Notes: generated by a model from the letters alone, not told the origin. DNA of 64,000 nucleotides from Dactylosporangium aurantiacum (GCF_000716715.1 NZ_JNYJ01000014.1:62001-126000); one strand, 5' to 3'. Counted from the first letter of the stretch, positions 9,184-18,636 are shown. Program-made: numbers and translations.

Positions 9184-9385
9184 GCGCCGGCCGTCTGGCC
9201 GCGGGGACGAGCAGCCGAAGAATTGCACGGAATGACCTGATCGGCGCCGCGTTTTGCGGCGGCACCAGGCGCGGGGTGAAACTGGACAATTTGCATAGGT
9301 GAGGCCGGTGGGAAATTCGGCATCACCCTTCTTCCTGGCCGTTCTTCGTAGGATTTCCGCGACAGTCCGCTCCTATGCTGGCGCG

Positions 9386-9943
9386 GTGTCCGTGAAAGCC
9401 CCCGCCGCTGATCAGACGGTCGAGATCACCGCTGCCGGTGACGTGTCAGCGCCCGTGTTCGTCGATACGACGGGCCGCCGTGGACGGCGCGTCCGTTTCT
9501 TGTTCCATATGTCCGGCGCAGCGGCGGTGGCCTATGCGGTGCTGGTGATGATCGCCGCGTTGTTCGTCACCGGCCCGCTGGATCTGCTGTCGCTGCCGGC
9601 GCCGGGACAGTCCGCGTCCGGGGCGGTGCCGGCCGGGCAGCGGACACCGGTGCCCGTCCTGCCCGGCGGCACCGGCAAGCGCGCCGGTGGTGGCCCGTCC
9701 GTCCGCAGCAGCCCGGCGCCCGGCGCGGCGAGCCCGTCGGTGCGGCCGAGTGGCACGGTGACCGCCGCGCCGTCGCCCGGGCCCGCGACCCCGGCGCCGT
9801 CGGCCGCCCCGTCGGCCGGACCGTCGCCAGGGTTGTCGGCGGGGCCGACCGCGACGGGCACGCCGGACCCGACGGCGCCGCCGAGCGACCCGCCGACCTC
9901 GGTCCCCGGCGTCACCGTCCTCGTCATCGTGGGCCCGGCGTGA
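9386..9943 (+). CDS. single-pass membrane protein with Pro/Ser/Thr-rich exterior tail
   Basis: About 185 aa from GTG 9386; an in-frame ATG/GTG further upstream (9299) is less likely because a TATGCT -10-like element lies at 9374-9379, suggesting a nearly leaderless message. A cytoplasmic head (~50 aa, ending GRRGRRVRFLFH) precedes one transmembrane helix (MSGAAAVAYAVLVMIAALFV). A ~110-residue Pro/Ala/Ser/Thr/Gly tail follows, as in wall-spanning linkers. Its stop overlaps the GTG of the deacetylase/glycosyltransferase gene, so the two products probably act together at the cell envelope. No enzyme motif is seen. Confidence 0.6.
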   Translation: MSVKAPAADQTVEITAAGDVSAPVFVDTTGRRGRRVRFLFHMSGAAAVAYAVLVMIAALFVTGPLDLLSLPAPGQSASGAVPAGQRTPVPVLPGGTGKRAGGGPSVRSSPAPGAASPSVRPSGTVTAAPSPGPATPAPSAAPSAGPSPGLSAGPTATGTPDPTAPPSDPPTSVPGVTVLVIVGPA

Positions 9944-12243
9944 CCGTCGCGCGGCGCCGGGTGCCGCTCGGCCGGCTGATCTTCGGTGGGATCGTGCTCA
10001 GTGTGCTGGCCGGGGCACTGCTGGTCGAGGCCTACGCCAACGCCGAGTTCCACCCCGACCCCACCGTGCGGGCCGGGCAGCGCACCAAGGTCCCGGCCGA
10101 GGTCATCGGCGGCGGGCCGATCATCGACACCCGCGGCGGCACGGTGCGCTCCTACCGGCTGCCGGAGCGGACCATCGCCCTCATCTTCGACGACGGCCCG
10201 GACCCGCAGTGGACGCCGAAGGTCGTGGAGGTGCTGCGCCGGCACCACGTCAACGCCACGTTCTTCGTCGTGGGCTCCCAGGTGGTCCGGCACCCGGAGA
10301 TCGTCGCCGGGCTGGTCCAGGGCGGTGACGAGATCGGCGTGCACACGTTCACGCACCCGCAGCTCGACCGGCTGCCGCGGTGGCGGCGCGAGCTGGAGTA
10401 CTCCCAGACACAGCTCGCGGTCGTGCACGCCACCGGCACCAAGTCGGCGCTGCTGCGGCTGCCGTACACGTCCAGCGCCCGGGCCGTCGACGACACCACG
10501 TGGCCGCTGGTCCAGGAGGCGGGCCGGCTCGGGTACCTGACGGTCATGGCGGACACCGACAGCCGGGACTGGAGCCGGCCCGGCGTCGACGCGATCATCG
10601 CCGGGGCGACCCCGCCGGGTGACTCGGGCGCGATCGTGCCGATGCACGACGGCGGCGGCGACCGCGCGCAGACCGTCGCGGCCCTGGACCGGTTCATCCC
10701 CGCGATGCAGCGGCGCGGCTACACGTTCACCACCGTGTCGGAGGGCCTGGCGCGCGCCCTGCCGGGGCAGGCCGTCGTCGTGGACGCGCCGACCGGTGCG
10801 GTCGACCGGCGGCGCGCCTTCGCGCTGGCCACCGCCGTCGTGCTGGCCGACTGGGTGACGGCCGCCCTGCGCGTGCTGTTCGTGGCCGCCGGTCTGCTGA
10901 CGATCGCCCGCACCGTGGCGCTGTTCGTGCTCGCCGGCCGGCACGCGCGGCGGCGGCGGGCCGCGTCGTGGCGGTGGGGGCCGCCGGTGATGCTGCCGGT
11001 GTCGGTGATCGTGCCGGCGTACAACGAGAAGGAGGGGATCGAGGCGGCGGTGCGGTCCCTGGCCGGTGGCGACCATCCGGGCGGGATCGAGGTGGTGGTC
11101 GTCGACGACGGCTCGACCGACGGCACGGCGGCGCTGGTGGAGGCGATGCGATTACCGAACGTGCGGGTGGTGCGCATCGCCAACGGCGGCAAGCCGAACG
11201 CGCTCAACGTCGGGGTGGCGATGGCGCGGCACGACCTGATCGTCATGGTCGACGGCGACACCGTCTTCGAACGGGACGCGATCCGGCACCTGGTGCAGCC
11301 GTTCGCCGACCCGTCCGTCGGCGCGGTCGCGGGCAACGTCAAGGTCGGCAACCGCCGCTCGATCGTGGCCCGGTGGCAGCACATCGAGTACGTCATCGGG
11401 TTCAACCTGGACCGCCGGCTGTACGACATCATGCGCTGCATGCCGACCATCCCGGGCGCGATCGGCGCGTTCCGCCGCGAGGCGCTGCAGCACATCGGCG
11501 GGATCAGCCACGACACCCTGGCCGAGGACACCGACGCCACCATGGCGCTGTGCCGCGCCGGCTGGCGGGTCGTCTACGAGGAACGCGCCCGCGCCTGGAC
11601 CGAGGCCCCCGCCACCCTGCGGCAGCTGTGGCTGCAGCGGTACCGCTGGAGCTACGGCACCATGCAGGCGATCTGGAAGCACCGCCGGTCGCTGCTGGAC
11701 CGTGGCCCATCGGGCCGGTTCGGGCGGGTCGGCCTGCCGTTCATCGCGTGCTTCGGCCTCGCGCTGCCCCTGCTCGCCCCGCTCATCGACGTCATGCTCG
11801 TGTACGGGCTGTGCTTCACCGGCTGGCAGGTCACCACCGGCGCGTGGCTGGTCATGTTCGCCGTGCAGGTCCTGACCGCGGTGGTCGCGTTCCGCCTGGA
11901 CCGGGAGAAGCTGCGCGTACTGTGGGTCCTGCCGCTGCAGCAGATCGTGTACCGGCAGCTCATGTACCTGGTGCTCCTGCAGTCCCTCGGCACGGCGCTG
12001 ACCGGTGCCCGGCTGCGCTGGCACAAGCTGCACCGGGCCGGCACCGCCGCCGCGGCCGCCCCGCGACCCGTGGCGGCGCCGCCCCTGGTGCCCGCGGTGG
12101 TCCCGGCGCAGGGCCGTAGGCCCGGCCCGCCGACCGGCGGTGCGTTCGCGCCGGCTCAGGCGGCGGCGGTGCGCGCCGGCTCCGCGGCCGGCACCGTCTC
12201 CGCGGTGACCGGGGACGGCCGGAAACCCTTGACGATCAGGTAG
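9940..12243 (+). CDS. polysaccharide deacetylase / family 2 glycosyltransferase fusion
   Basis: 767 aa. GTG 9940 overlaps the previous stop (GTGA). After an N-terminal membrane helix comes a NodB-type deacetylase: LIFDDGPDPQWT (metal Asp pair), GVHTFTHPQLDRL (His-x3-His-type motif), RLPYTSSARAVD and VPMHDGGGDRAQT. A central helix (~285-315) leads to a processive GT2 domain: SVIVPAYNEKEG, VVVDDGSTDGT, MVDGDTVFE, EDTDATMALCRAGW and QRYRWSYGTMQ (the QxxRW motif of synthases). Several C-terminal helices follow, with a low-complexity tail. It likely makes and N-deacetylates a beta-linked amino-sugar polymer at the membrane. The last 88 bp overlap the convergent DUF4386 gene. Confidence 0.93.
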   Translation: MTVARRRVPLGRLIFGGIVLSVLAGALLVEAYANAEFHPDPTVRAGQRTKVPAEVIGGGPIIDTRGGTVRSYRLPERTIALIFDDGPDPQWTPKVVEVLRRHHVNATFFVVGSQVVRHPEIVAGLVQGGDEIGVHTFTHPQLDRLPRWRRELEYSQTQLAVVHATGTKSALLRLPYTSSARAVDDTTWPLVQEAGRLGYLTVMADTDSRDWSRPGVDAIIAGATPPGDSGAIVPMHDGGGDRAQTVAALDRFIPAMQRRGYTFTTVSEGLARALPGQAVVVDAPTGAVDRRRAFALATAVVLADWVTAALRVLFVAAGLLTIARTVALFVLAGRHARRRRAASWRWGPPVMLPVSVIVPAYNEKEGIEAAVRSLAGGDHPGGIEVVVVDDGSTDGTAALVEAMRLPNVRVVRIANGGKPNALNVGVAMARHDLIVMVDGDTVFERDAIRHLVQPFADPSVGAVAGNVKVGNRRSIVARWQHIEYVIGFNLDRRLYDIMRCMPTIPGAIGAFRREALQHIGGISHDTLAEDTDATMALCRAGWRVVYEERARAWTEAPATLRQLWLQRYRWSYGTMQAIWKHRRSLLDRGPSGRFGRVGLPFIACFGLALPLLAPLIDVMLVYGLCFTGWQVTTGAWLVMFAVQVLTAVVAFRLDREKLRVLWVLPLQQIVYRQLMYLVLLQSLGTALTGARLRWHKLHRAGTAAAAAPRPVAAPPLVPAVVPAQGRRPGPPTGGAFAPAQAAAVRAGSAAGTVSAVTGDGRKPLTIR

Positions 12244-12869
12244 ACGCCGAGCGAGAACTCCCAGACCGCGATGGGCAGCGCGGCGACCGCGGCCACCGGT
12301 GACAGCCGGTCCCAGGCGCCGAAGAGCGTGCCGGCGTCGGAGGCGACGAGCAGCGGCGCCCCGATGAGCCCCAGCACGGGCAGGATCCGGGGGACCAGGC
12401 GCGACTGGTACAGCAGCGTGCCGAGCAGCACGGCGTTCACGGCCGGGATCAGACCCTGGCTGAGGAGGAAGACGGCGTCGTAGAAGGCGACCAGGGCCTG
12501 CCCGGTGGCCGCGGCGTCCGCGCCGGCGCCGGCCCGGCGCAACGTCAGCAGGGTCATGAGCGTGGCGACGCCGATGAGGATGGCGCCGGCCTCCACGACC
12601 CGGGCGCCGACGAAGCCCAGGGCGCGGGCCTGGCCCTGCCGTTTGAGCACCGGGTAGAGCGCGACGGCGGTCCCGACGCAGGCGACGGCCACGATCATCT
12701 CCAGGATGCCGCCGGCGACGACGCCGGTGTCCGGGCCGGTGCCGTTGATGTAGCCGTCGTCGTGGACGCGGCCGTACAGCCCGACGGTCGGCACCGAGAC
12801 GAAGGTGATCACGTAGAAGATGCCCGCGACCAGGGAGGTCCTGCGCGGCGAGCCCGTCGACGTCTGCAT
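12156..12869 (-). CDS. DUF4386 family membrane protein
   Basis: 237 aa from ATG 12869 (MQTSTGSPRRTSLVAGIFYVITFVSVP). Six hydrophobic helices can be picked out, with DUF4386-like features: RTSLVAGIFYVITF at the start, LYPVLKRQ after helix 2, and a C-terminal GVYLIVKGF. Function is unknown for the family. It lies 2 bp downstream of the universal stress gene on the same strand. Its 3' end is embedded in the end of the convergent deacetylase/GT2 gene. Confidence 0.75.
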   Translation of the reverse strand: MQTSTGSPRRTSLVAGIFYVITFVSVPTVGLYGRVHDDGYINGTGPDTGVVAGGILEMIVAVACVGTAVALYPVLKRQGQARALGFVGARVVEAGAILIGVATLMTLLTLRRAGAGADAAATGQALVAFYDAVFLLSQGLIPAVNAVLLGTLLYQSRLVPRILPVLGLIGAPLLVASDAGTLFGAWDRLSPVAAVAALPIAVWEFSLGVYLIVKGFRPSPVTAETVPAAEPARTAAA

Positions 12870-12871
12870 GC

Positions 12872-13321
12872 TCAGTATCTTCGCGTGACCGAACGGCCGC
12901 TGTCGATGGTGTGCCGCGGCGGCGGCACCACCACGACCGGGCAGCCCGCCCGCCGCACGCACCGCCCGCTGGTCGAGCCGAGCAGCGCGCGGCGCAGCCG
13001 GCCGTGGCCGTGGCTGCCGAGCACCAGCAGGCGGGCGCGGCGGGCGGCGGCGAGCAGCACGGTGACCGGGTCGCCGGCCACGACGGACATCGCCGTCCCG
13101 GCGGCGTCGACCTGGGCCACCTCGTGCCGGCAGAGCAGCCGCGCGAGCTCGCGTTCGACGCCCGGCCCCGCGCCGGTCGGCGGCACGCCGTCCCAGGTCC
13201 ATGCGGTGACGGCCTCGACCGGCACGCCGGTGCGCAGGCCCTCGGCGACCGCCCAGCGCAGCGCGTGCCGGGCGGCCTCGGTGCCGTCGACCCCGACGAC
13301 GATGCGGTCCCTGATCGTCAT
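12872..13321 (-). CDS. universal stress protein (single domain)
   Basis: 149 aa from ATG 13321. The single UspA fold shows RIVVGVDGTEAARHALRWA (strand 1 and ATP-binding Asp) and the nucleotide loop LLVLGSHGHGRLRRALLGSTSGRCVRRAGCPVVVV, matching G2xG9xG[ST]. It should therefore bind ATP like the stress proteins of the mycobacterial DosR regulon. A DevR-like box lies 60 bp upstream. Confidence 0.9.
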   Translation of the reverse strand: MTIRDRIVVGVDGTEAARHALRWAVAEGLRTGVPVEAVTAWTWDGVPPTGAGPGVERELARLLCRHEVAQVDAAGTAMSVVAGDPVTVLLAAARRARLLVLGSHGHGRLRRALLGSTSGRCVRRAGCPVVVVPPPRHTIDSGRSVTRRY

Positions 13322-13380
13322 GCCCGCAGCGTCCCCCGGTGCGGGCGCCGGGCGGCAGGGCGCACCGGCCCGCGTGCACC

Positions 13381-13394
13381 GGGGCGAAAGGCCC
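13381..13394. promoter_or_regulatory. DevR-like box upstream of universal stress gene
   Basis: GGGGCGAAAGGCCC fits GGGNC-N4-GNCCC and closely resembles the box at 2226-2239. It is 60 bp from the universal stress start and 20 bp or more from the divergent kinase-like gene. Confidence 0.4.
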
Positions 13395-13413
13395 GCAGTA
13401 ACGCCGGCGGCCG

Positions 13414-14430
13414 GTGTACCGCTCCTTACTGCGAGGGCAGGCCGGGTCGGTGGAGGTGGATGTGGGCGCGTTCGGGCTGTGGCTCGGATCCGGCGCGGCG
13501 GCGCTGCGCCGCCGGCGCCAGCGGTCCGCCGTCACTGAGCACATGGTGTCGATCCAGCCGCCGGTGACCATGGACGCGTTCCGGGCCGCGCTGCGGTATG
13601 TGCTGGAGGACCCGCGGCTGGAGGTCTACGTCTGGTCGGCGGACCGGCAGCAGTACGTGGACGGCACGGGCACGGCGCCGGCGCCGGACGGTGCCGGTCT
13701 GTGGCGCCACGACGTCCATGACGCCGACGGCGGCCCGCTCGCCCTGGTCGTGACCTCCGTCGATCCGGGGGCCGGCACGGTGCTGCTGGACGCCGCCGTG
13801 CGGGCCGCCGCGCCCGGGCTCAGGCAGGTGCGGGAGCACGCCGAGCTGCTGGCCCGGCTGCGTGAGCTGGAGTCCGCCGGCGCCGGCGGCGACGCGGGAC
13901 ACGGCGGGCACCGGCGCACGCGGGAGGTGGCGGCGATCATCGGCTCGACCCGGGCCGCCGCCGACCCGGCCGTGCGGGCCCTCACGGCGCGCGCGGAGAC
14001 GGTGCTGCGCCACGCGCTGCGGGACCTGTGCGACGCGGCGCTCGGCGGCGAATGGCCGGCGGAGCCGGACGACCTCGAGTCGTCGGTGCGGGCGCTCGCG
14101 GCGGCCATGCCGTTGCCGGTGCGGGTCACCGCGGAGGTGGGTCCGCTCCCGCCGGCGGTGGCCGCGACCGTGTACGGCGCGATCTGCGAGGCGCTCGCCA
14201 ACGTCGTGGGGCACGCCCGGGCGCGGCAGGTCGTCGTCACGCTGCGCCGGCACGGTCCGACGGTGCAGCTGGCGGTCAGCGACGACGGCGACGGCGGCGC
14301 GCAGCCGGTCATCGGCGGGGGCATCGTCGTGCTCGCCGCCCGGGTCGCCGCGCTCGGCGGCCTGCTGCACCTGGACAGCCCGGCCGGCAGCGGCACCCAC
14401 CTGACCGTGGAGCTGCCCGCCGGTCCGTGA
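13414..14430 (+). CDS. histidine-kinase-like ATPase lacking a phosphoacceptor motif
   Basis: Up to 338 aa; GTG 13452 or ATG 13543 (MVSIQPPVTMDAFRAALRYVLEDP) are also possible starts. The part from ~45 resembles the region just before the dimerisation helix of NarL/DegS-type sensor kinases (ALRYVLEDPRLEVYVWSADRQQYVDGTG ... RQVREHAELLARLRELESA). The expected HDGAQQ-type histidine helix is missing. A HATPase domain follows: N box CEALANVVGHARARQVVV, G1 box VSDDGDGGA, G2 AALGGLLHLDSPAGSGTHL. With no His it probably cannot autophosphorylate and may act as an anti-sigma-like or accessory ATPase. A response regulator is not adjacent. Confidence 0.65.
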   Translation: MYRSLLRGQAGSVEVDVGAFGLWLGSGAAALRRRRQRSAVTEHMVSIQPPVTMDAFRAALRYVLEDPRLEVYVWSADRQQYVDGTGTAPAPDGAGLWRHDVHDADGGPLALVVTSVDPGAGTVLLDAAVRAAAPGLRQVREHAELLARLRELESAGAGGDAGHGGHRRTREVAAIIGSTRAAADPAVRALTARAETVLRHALRDLCDAALGGEWPAEPDDLESSVRALAAAMPLPVRVTAEVGPLPPAVAATVYGAICEALANVVGHARARQVVVTLRRHGPTVQLAVSDDGDGGAQPVIGGGIVVLAARVAALGGLLHLDSPAGSGTHLTVELPAGP

Positions 14431-14442
14431 GCCGGGGACGGC

Positions 14443-14658
14443 TCAGTCGTGGCCGGTTACCGGCAGGCGCACCTCGGCGCGTGTGCCGCCGCCGGGCCGC
14501 GCGGCGACCGTGACGGTGCCGACGTCCAGCGGCGTGTGCCCGGAGTCCAGGGCGGCGACGTCGAGCAGGTCGTCGACGATGCCGCGCAGGTGGGTGCTGT
14601 TGCGGTGCACCACGTCGAGCAGGTCCCGCACCTCGCCGAGCGGGGCCCCGGGCGGTTT
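14443..14658 (-). pseudogene. remnant of a sensor histidine kinase
   Basis: About 70 codons from the end of the molybdopterin gene to a TGA at 14443. The translation joins a piece of a dimerisation helix and following linker (EVRDLLDVVHRNSTHLRGIVDDLLDVAALDSG) directly to the last ~18 residues of a HATPase domain (PGGGTRAEVRLPV). N-, G1- and F-box sequence are missing between them. This looks like an internally deleted, 5'-truncated kinase. An ATG at 14631 could still give a 62-aa peptide, but no ATP site remains. Confidence 0.55.
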
Positions 14659-14665
14659 GCGTGGA

Positions 14666-16924
14666 TCAGGTGGCCGGCGCGACGGTCACCGGGATGCCGT
14701 TGAGGACGCTGTTGCCCGACAGCGGGTCGATGACCCGGTCGTCGGTGAGCAGGTTGCTGTTGACGCCGGGGCTGGCGGCGGCGACCTTGGCGCGGGTGCC
14801 GGGCGCGCCGTGGCCCCAGCCGTGCGGCAGGCTCACCACGCCCGGCATGACCGTGTCGGTGACCTCGACGGCGACGGTGAGCGTGCCGACCCGCGACGCG
14901 ACGGTCGCTGCGGCGCCGTCGGTGAGGCGCAGCGCGGCCGCGTCGCTCGGGTGGACCTGCAGCGTGCACCGGTCGCGGCCCTTCATCAGTCCGGGCACGT
15001 TGTGCATCCAGCTGTTGTTGGAACGCAGGTGCCGCCGGCCGACGAGGACCAGGCCGTCGGCGGGGCGCTCCAGCGCGGCGCGCAGCCGGGCGACGTCGGC
15101 GGCGACGGGCTCCGGGCACAGCTCGACCTGCCCGCTGGGGGTGCGCAGCACCTCCGGGATGCGCGGCCGCAGCGGCCCCAGGTCCAGGCCGTGCGGGTGG
15201 TCCAGCAGCGTGCGCAGGGTCAGCCCGTCCGGGGTGGCGCCGAAGCCGTCGCCGTACGCGCCGAGCCGCAGCCGGGCGTCGAGGAGGCGTTCGGCGGGGC
15301 CGTCGCCGTCGACGAGGGCCCGCAGGTCGGTCACGGACCGCCCGGCGACCGGCGAGTCCGGGTCGTCGGCGGCGCGCTGCAGCAGCTGCGCCAGCAGGTG
15401 CTCGTGCCCGGCGGCGACGTCGGCGGCGGTGCCACCACCGGCGCCTCTGCCGGCGGCGATGAGGGTGAGCCGGGCGAGGATGTCGCTCTCGTCCATGCCG
15501 CCGGGGTCCTTCGGCAGCACCGGCGGGGAGTACGCGGCCATGTTGTGCACGACCAGGGTCAGGAACGCGAAGTCGTAGTGCCCGACGCGGGCCGGGTCGG
15601 TCGGCGGCAGGATCACGTCGGCGTGCCGGGTGGTCTCGTTGAGGTACGGGTCGACGCTCACCATGAACTCGAGCCCGGCGAGGGCCCGGTCCAGCTGGGC
15701 GCTGTTCGGGGTGGACAGCACCGGGTTGCCGGCCACGGTGACCAGCGCCCGGACCTGCCCGTCGCCGGGGGTGGCGATCTCGTCGGCGAGGGTCGCGACC
15801 GGCAGCTCGCCCTTGACCTCGGGCAGGCCACGGACCCGGCTGGTCCACCGCCCGACGGTGAAACCCCGGCCGCCGGGCCGGGTCGCGGTGCGCGCGTGCG
15901 GCGCCAGGGGGAACATCGCCCCGCCGGGGCGGTCGAGGTTGCCGGTGAGGACGTTGACGGCGTCGACGAGCCAGCTGGTCAGGGTGCCGAACTCGACCGC
16001 GCAGGTGCCGATGCGGCCGTACACGGCGGCGGCGGGCGCGGCGGCCAGCTCCCGGGCGAGCCGGCGGATGTCGGCGGCCGGCACGCCGCAGCGGTCCGCG
16101 ACGACCTCGGGCGCGAAGTCCTTGGCGAGGACCGCGAGCCGCTCGACGCTGCGGACGTGCCCGTCGAGCCGGCCGAGGTCGGCGAGGCCCTCGTCGAACA
16201 GGGTGTGCACCAGCCCGAACAGCAGCAGCGCGTCGCCGCCGGGCCGGATGAAGATGTGCTCGTCGGCGAGGGCCGCGGTGCGGGTGCGGCGCGGGTCGAC
16301 GACCACGAACCGCCCGCCGCGGGCCTGCAGGGCGGCGAGCCGGCCCGGGAAGTCCGGGGCCGTGCACAGGCTGCCGTTGGACTCCAGGGGGTTCGCGCCG
16401 ATGAGCAGCAGCAGGTCGGTCCGGTCGACGTCGGGCACCGGGATCGCGTCGGGGTTGCCGTACAGGTATCCGCACGCGACGTGTTTCGGCATCTGGTCCA
16501 CGGTGCTGGCGGAGTACACGTTGCGGCTGCCGACCGCGCGCACGAGGGGCCCGCCGTACAGCGGGCCCGCCATCGTGTGCACGTTGGGGTTGCCGAGGTA
16601 GACGGCGACGGCGTCGCGGCCGTGCCGGGTGAGCACGCCGGTCAGCCCGGCCTCGACCGCGGCGAACGCCTCGTCCCAGCTCACCTCGTGGTGCTCGCCG
16701 TCGGCGCCGCGCAGCAGCGGCCGGCGCAGCCGGTCGGGGTCGTGCACGAGCTGCCCGAAGGTGGCGCCCTTCGGGCAGACGAAACCGGCGCTGAGCACGT
16801 GCTGGCGGTCGCCGCGGGCGGCGGTGATCCGCTCGCCGGTGACGGTCAGCTCGAGGCCGCAGACGGCCTCGCACAGCGGGCAGGTCCGGTAGGCCGTGCG
16901 GGTGCCGTTCGGTGCGCCGGTCAT
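14666..16924 (-). CDS. molybdopterin-dependent oxidoreductase (formate dehydrogenase/nitrate reductase superfamily)
   Basis: 752 aa from ATG 16924 (MTGAPNGTRTAYRTCPLCEAVCG), with GGTGGTGAGG upstream. The N-terminal [4Fe-4S] motif is C-x2-C-x3-C...C (TCPLCEAVCGLEL, FVCPKG). Bis-MGD domains follow (YLGNPNVHTMAGPLYGG, LIGANPLESNGS, FVVVDPRRTRTA), and a C-terminal dinucleotide-binding barrel (LHPSDAAALRLTDGAAATV-like, LPHGWGHG). The residue after SNGS does not identify the substrate. It has no neighbouring electron-transfer subunits and no Tat signal, so it is a cytoplasmic single-subunit enzyme. Oxidising PFL-derived formate is an attractive but unproven role. Confidence 0.88.
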   Translation of the reverse strand: MTGAPNGTRTAYRTCPLCEAVCGLELTVTGERITAARGDRQHVLSAGFVCPKGATFGQLVHDPDRLRRPLLRGADGEHHEVSWDEAFAAVEAGLTGVLTRHGRDAVAVYLGNPNVHTMAGPLYGGPLVRAVGSRNVYSASTVDQMPKHVACGYLYGNPDAIPVPDVDRTDLLLLIGANPLESNGSLCTAPDFPGRLAALQARGGRFVVVDPRRTRTAALADEHIFIRPGGDALLLFGLVHTLFDEGLADLGRLDGHVRSVERLAVLAKDFAPEVVADRCGVPAADIRRLARELAAAPAAAVYGRIGTCAVEFGTLTSWLVDAVNVLTGNLDRPGGAMFPLAPHARTATRPGGRGFTVGRWTSRVRGLPEVKGELPVATLADEIATPGDGQVRALVTVAGNPVLSTPNSAQLDRALAGLEFMVSVDPYLNETTRHADVILPPTDPARVGHYDFAFLTLVVHNMAAYSPPVLPKDPGGMDESDILARLTLIAAGRGAGGGTAADVAAGHEHLLAQLLQRAADDPDSPVAGRSVTDLRALVDGDGPAERLLDARLRLGAYGDGFGATPDGLTLRTLLDHPHGLDLGPLRPRIPEVLRTPSGQVELCPEPVAADVARLRAALERPADGLVLVGRRHLRSNNSWMHNVPGLMKGRDRCTLQVHPSDAAALRLTDGAAATVASRVGTLTVAVEVTDTVMPGVVSLPHGWGHGAPGTRAKVAAASPGVNSNLLTDDRVIDPLSGNSVLNGIPVTVAPAT

Positions 16925-16974
16925 GTGCCTCACCACCGTTGGTCGAGGTTGCGGTCGCCGTCAGCTTGGCCGGT

Positions 16975-16987
16975 GGGACGCCGTCCC
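16975..16987. promoter_or_regulatory. palindrome upstream of molybdopterin oxidoreductase
   Basis: GGGACGCCGTCCC is a perfect 13-bp palindrome 50 bp upstream of the start. It has the GGGAC/GTCCC halves of the DevR-like boxes but one base less between them, so it is either a variant site or unrelated. Confidence 0.3.
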
Positions 16988-17031
16988 AGCAAGCACCGTG
17001 TGAGGTTTCCGGCTTCAGGTGGCGTCCGGTT

Positions 17032-18636
17032 TCAGGTGACCGGCACGTCGCGCCGGCGGAAGCCGGCGAGCCCGGCGAGCACCAGCGCCACGGTGAGGGC
17101 GGTGAGGATCAGCAGCGGCGCCACGGTGACCGTCCCGCCGGGGACGCGGGGGATGTGGGTGAACGGGGACACGTCCAGCAGCACCTGGCTCAGCTGCAGT
17201 GCCGCGCCGATCTGGCCGAGCACCACGCACACCGACAGCGCCGCCCAGCCGACCGCGGGGGCCCGGCGCGGCGCCAGGCCGAACACCGCGACGGTGAGCG
17301 CCGCGAGGACCCACACGGCGGGCAGCTGCACCAGCGCGCCGGCCAGCACGCGGGGGACCGCCCGGCCGACGTCGCCGGTGGTCGCGCCGTAGCACAGCCC
17401 GGCGGCCAGGCCGGTGACGAGCATGACCGCGGTCGGGCCGAGGAACGCGAAGACCAGGTGGCTGGCCGCCCACCGCAGCCGGCTGACCCCCGTGGCGAGC
17501 AGGGCCTCGCTGCGCAGCGCGGCCTCCTCGGTGCGCATCCGCAGCGCGGCGGCGATGCCGTACGCGGCGACGGCGATCGCGCCGATGCCGAGGGTGCCGG
17601 CGAGGAACACGTCCGCGGCGCCGGACGTGCCGCCGATGCGTTCCAGGATCTGCCGCAGCTGCTCGTTGTCGGCCAGCAGGTCCGCGGAGGTCTTGGCGAC
17701 GCCGCCGAACAGCAGCCCGCCGACGATGCCGAGGCCGACGAGCCAGCCGTACAGGCTGCCGCGATGCAACCGCCAGGCGAGCGCGAGCGGACCGGACAGC
17801 GCCGGTGCCGCGGCGGCCGGGCCGAGGCGCGGTGGGAGCAGCCCGGCGCCGACGTCGCGGCGGGCCGACAGGCGCAGCGCCAGCGCGAACCCGGCGAGCG
17901 TGGCCACGGCGACCACGCCGAAGATCCACCAGCGGTTGTCGGTGTACGCGTGCACCTGGTAGATCCAGCCGAGCGGGGAGACCCAGGGCAGCCACGACAG
18001 CCCGGCCGCGACGTCGCCGGCGCCGCGGACCCCGAACGACAGGCCGACGACCGCGACGCCGATGCCCCTGGCGGCGCCGGCGCCCTCGCTGAGCTGCGCG
18101 GTCACCGCGCCGACCGCGGCGAACAGGATGCCGGCGCCCGCCCAGGCCAGGCCCATCGCGAACGCGCCGGCGGCCGGGGTGTCCTGGCTGATCATGCCGA
18201 GCGCGACGAGCACGCCGACGGTGAGGCTCGCGACGGTCATGGTGAGCAGCGCGGCGGCGACGGCGGCGTGCCGGCCGACGACGGTGGCGCCGAGCAGCTC
18301 CCGGCGGCCGGCCTCCTCCTCGACCCGGGTGTGCCGGATGACGAACAGCACCCCGATCAGCGCCATGATCACCATGCCGGTCGCGGCGCGCCAGAAGATC
18401 AGCGCACCGAGGTTCGGGTCGGCGGGTTTGGTGCCGTAGAACAGCAGCAGCAACGGGCTGCTGCCGAGGTCGTCGATGTAGCCCTGCCGCTCGGCGTCGG
18501 TCTTGTACAGCGTCGCCGTGCCGGACGCCAGCGACAGCGGCAGCACGGCCATGAACAGCATCCAGATCGGCAGCAGTACGCGGTCGCGGCGCACGGTCAG
18601 CCGGGCGAGGTTGCCGGTGCCGGTGAACGCGGTCAT
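17032..18636 (-). CDS. ABC-2 type exporter permease
   Basis: 534 aa from ATG 18636 ([29 protein letters not shown]), overlapping the ATPase stop by ATGA. There are about twelve hydrophobic helices in two similar halves, a fused-dimer permease. The segments [30 protein letters not shown] and [23 protein letters not shown] occur in actinobacterial multidrug-type ABC-2 permeases whose ATPase is next door. The substrate is unknown. Repression by the divergent GbsR/MarR-type gene is likely. Confidence 0.88.
   Translation of the reverse strand: MTAFTGTGNLARLTVRRDRVLLPIWMLFMAVLPLSLASGTATLYKTDAERQGYIDDLGSSPLLLLFYGTKPADPNLGALIFWRAATGMVIMALIGVLFVIRHTRVEEEAGRRELLGATVVGRHAAVAAALLTMTVASLTVGVLVALGMISQDTPAAGAFAMGLAWAGAGILFAAVGAVTAQLSEGAGAARGIGVAVVGLSFGVRGAGDVAAGLSWLPWVSPLGWIYQVHAYTDNRWWIFGVVAVATLAGFALALRLSARRDVGAGLLPPRLGPAAAAPALSGPLALAWRLHRGSLYGWLVGLGIVGGLLFGGVAKTSADLLADNEQLRQILERIGGTSGAADVFLAGTLGIGAIAVAAYGIAAALRMRTEEAALRSEALLATGVSRLRWAASHLVFAFLGPTAVMLVTGLAAGLCYGATTGDVGRAVPRVLAGALVQLPAVWVLAALTVAVFGLAPRRAPAVGWAALSVCVVLGQIGAALQLSQVLLDVSPFTHIPRVPGGTVTVAPLLILTALTVALVLAGLAGFRRRDVPVT

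Noticed and set aside
14483..17392. 969-aa plus-strand frame
   Set aside because: Shadow of the molybdopterin oxidoreductase; no domain and biased composition.
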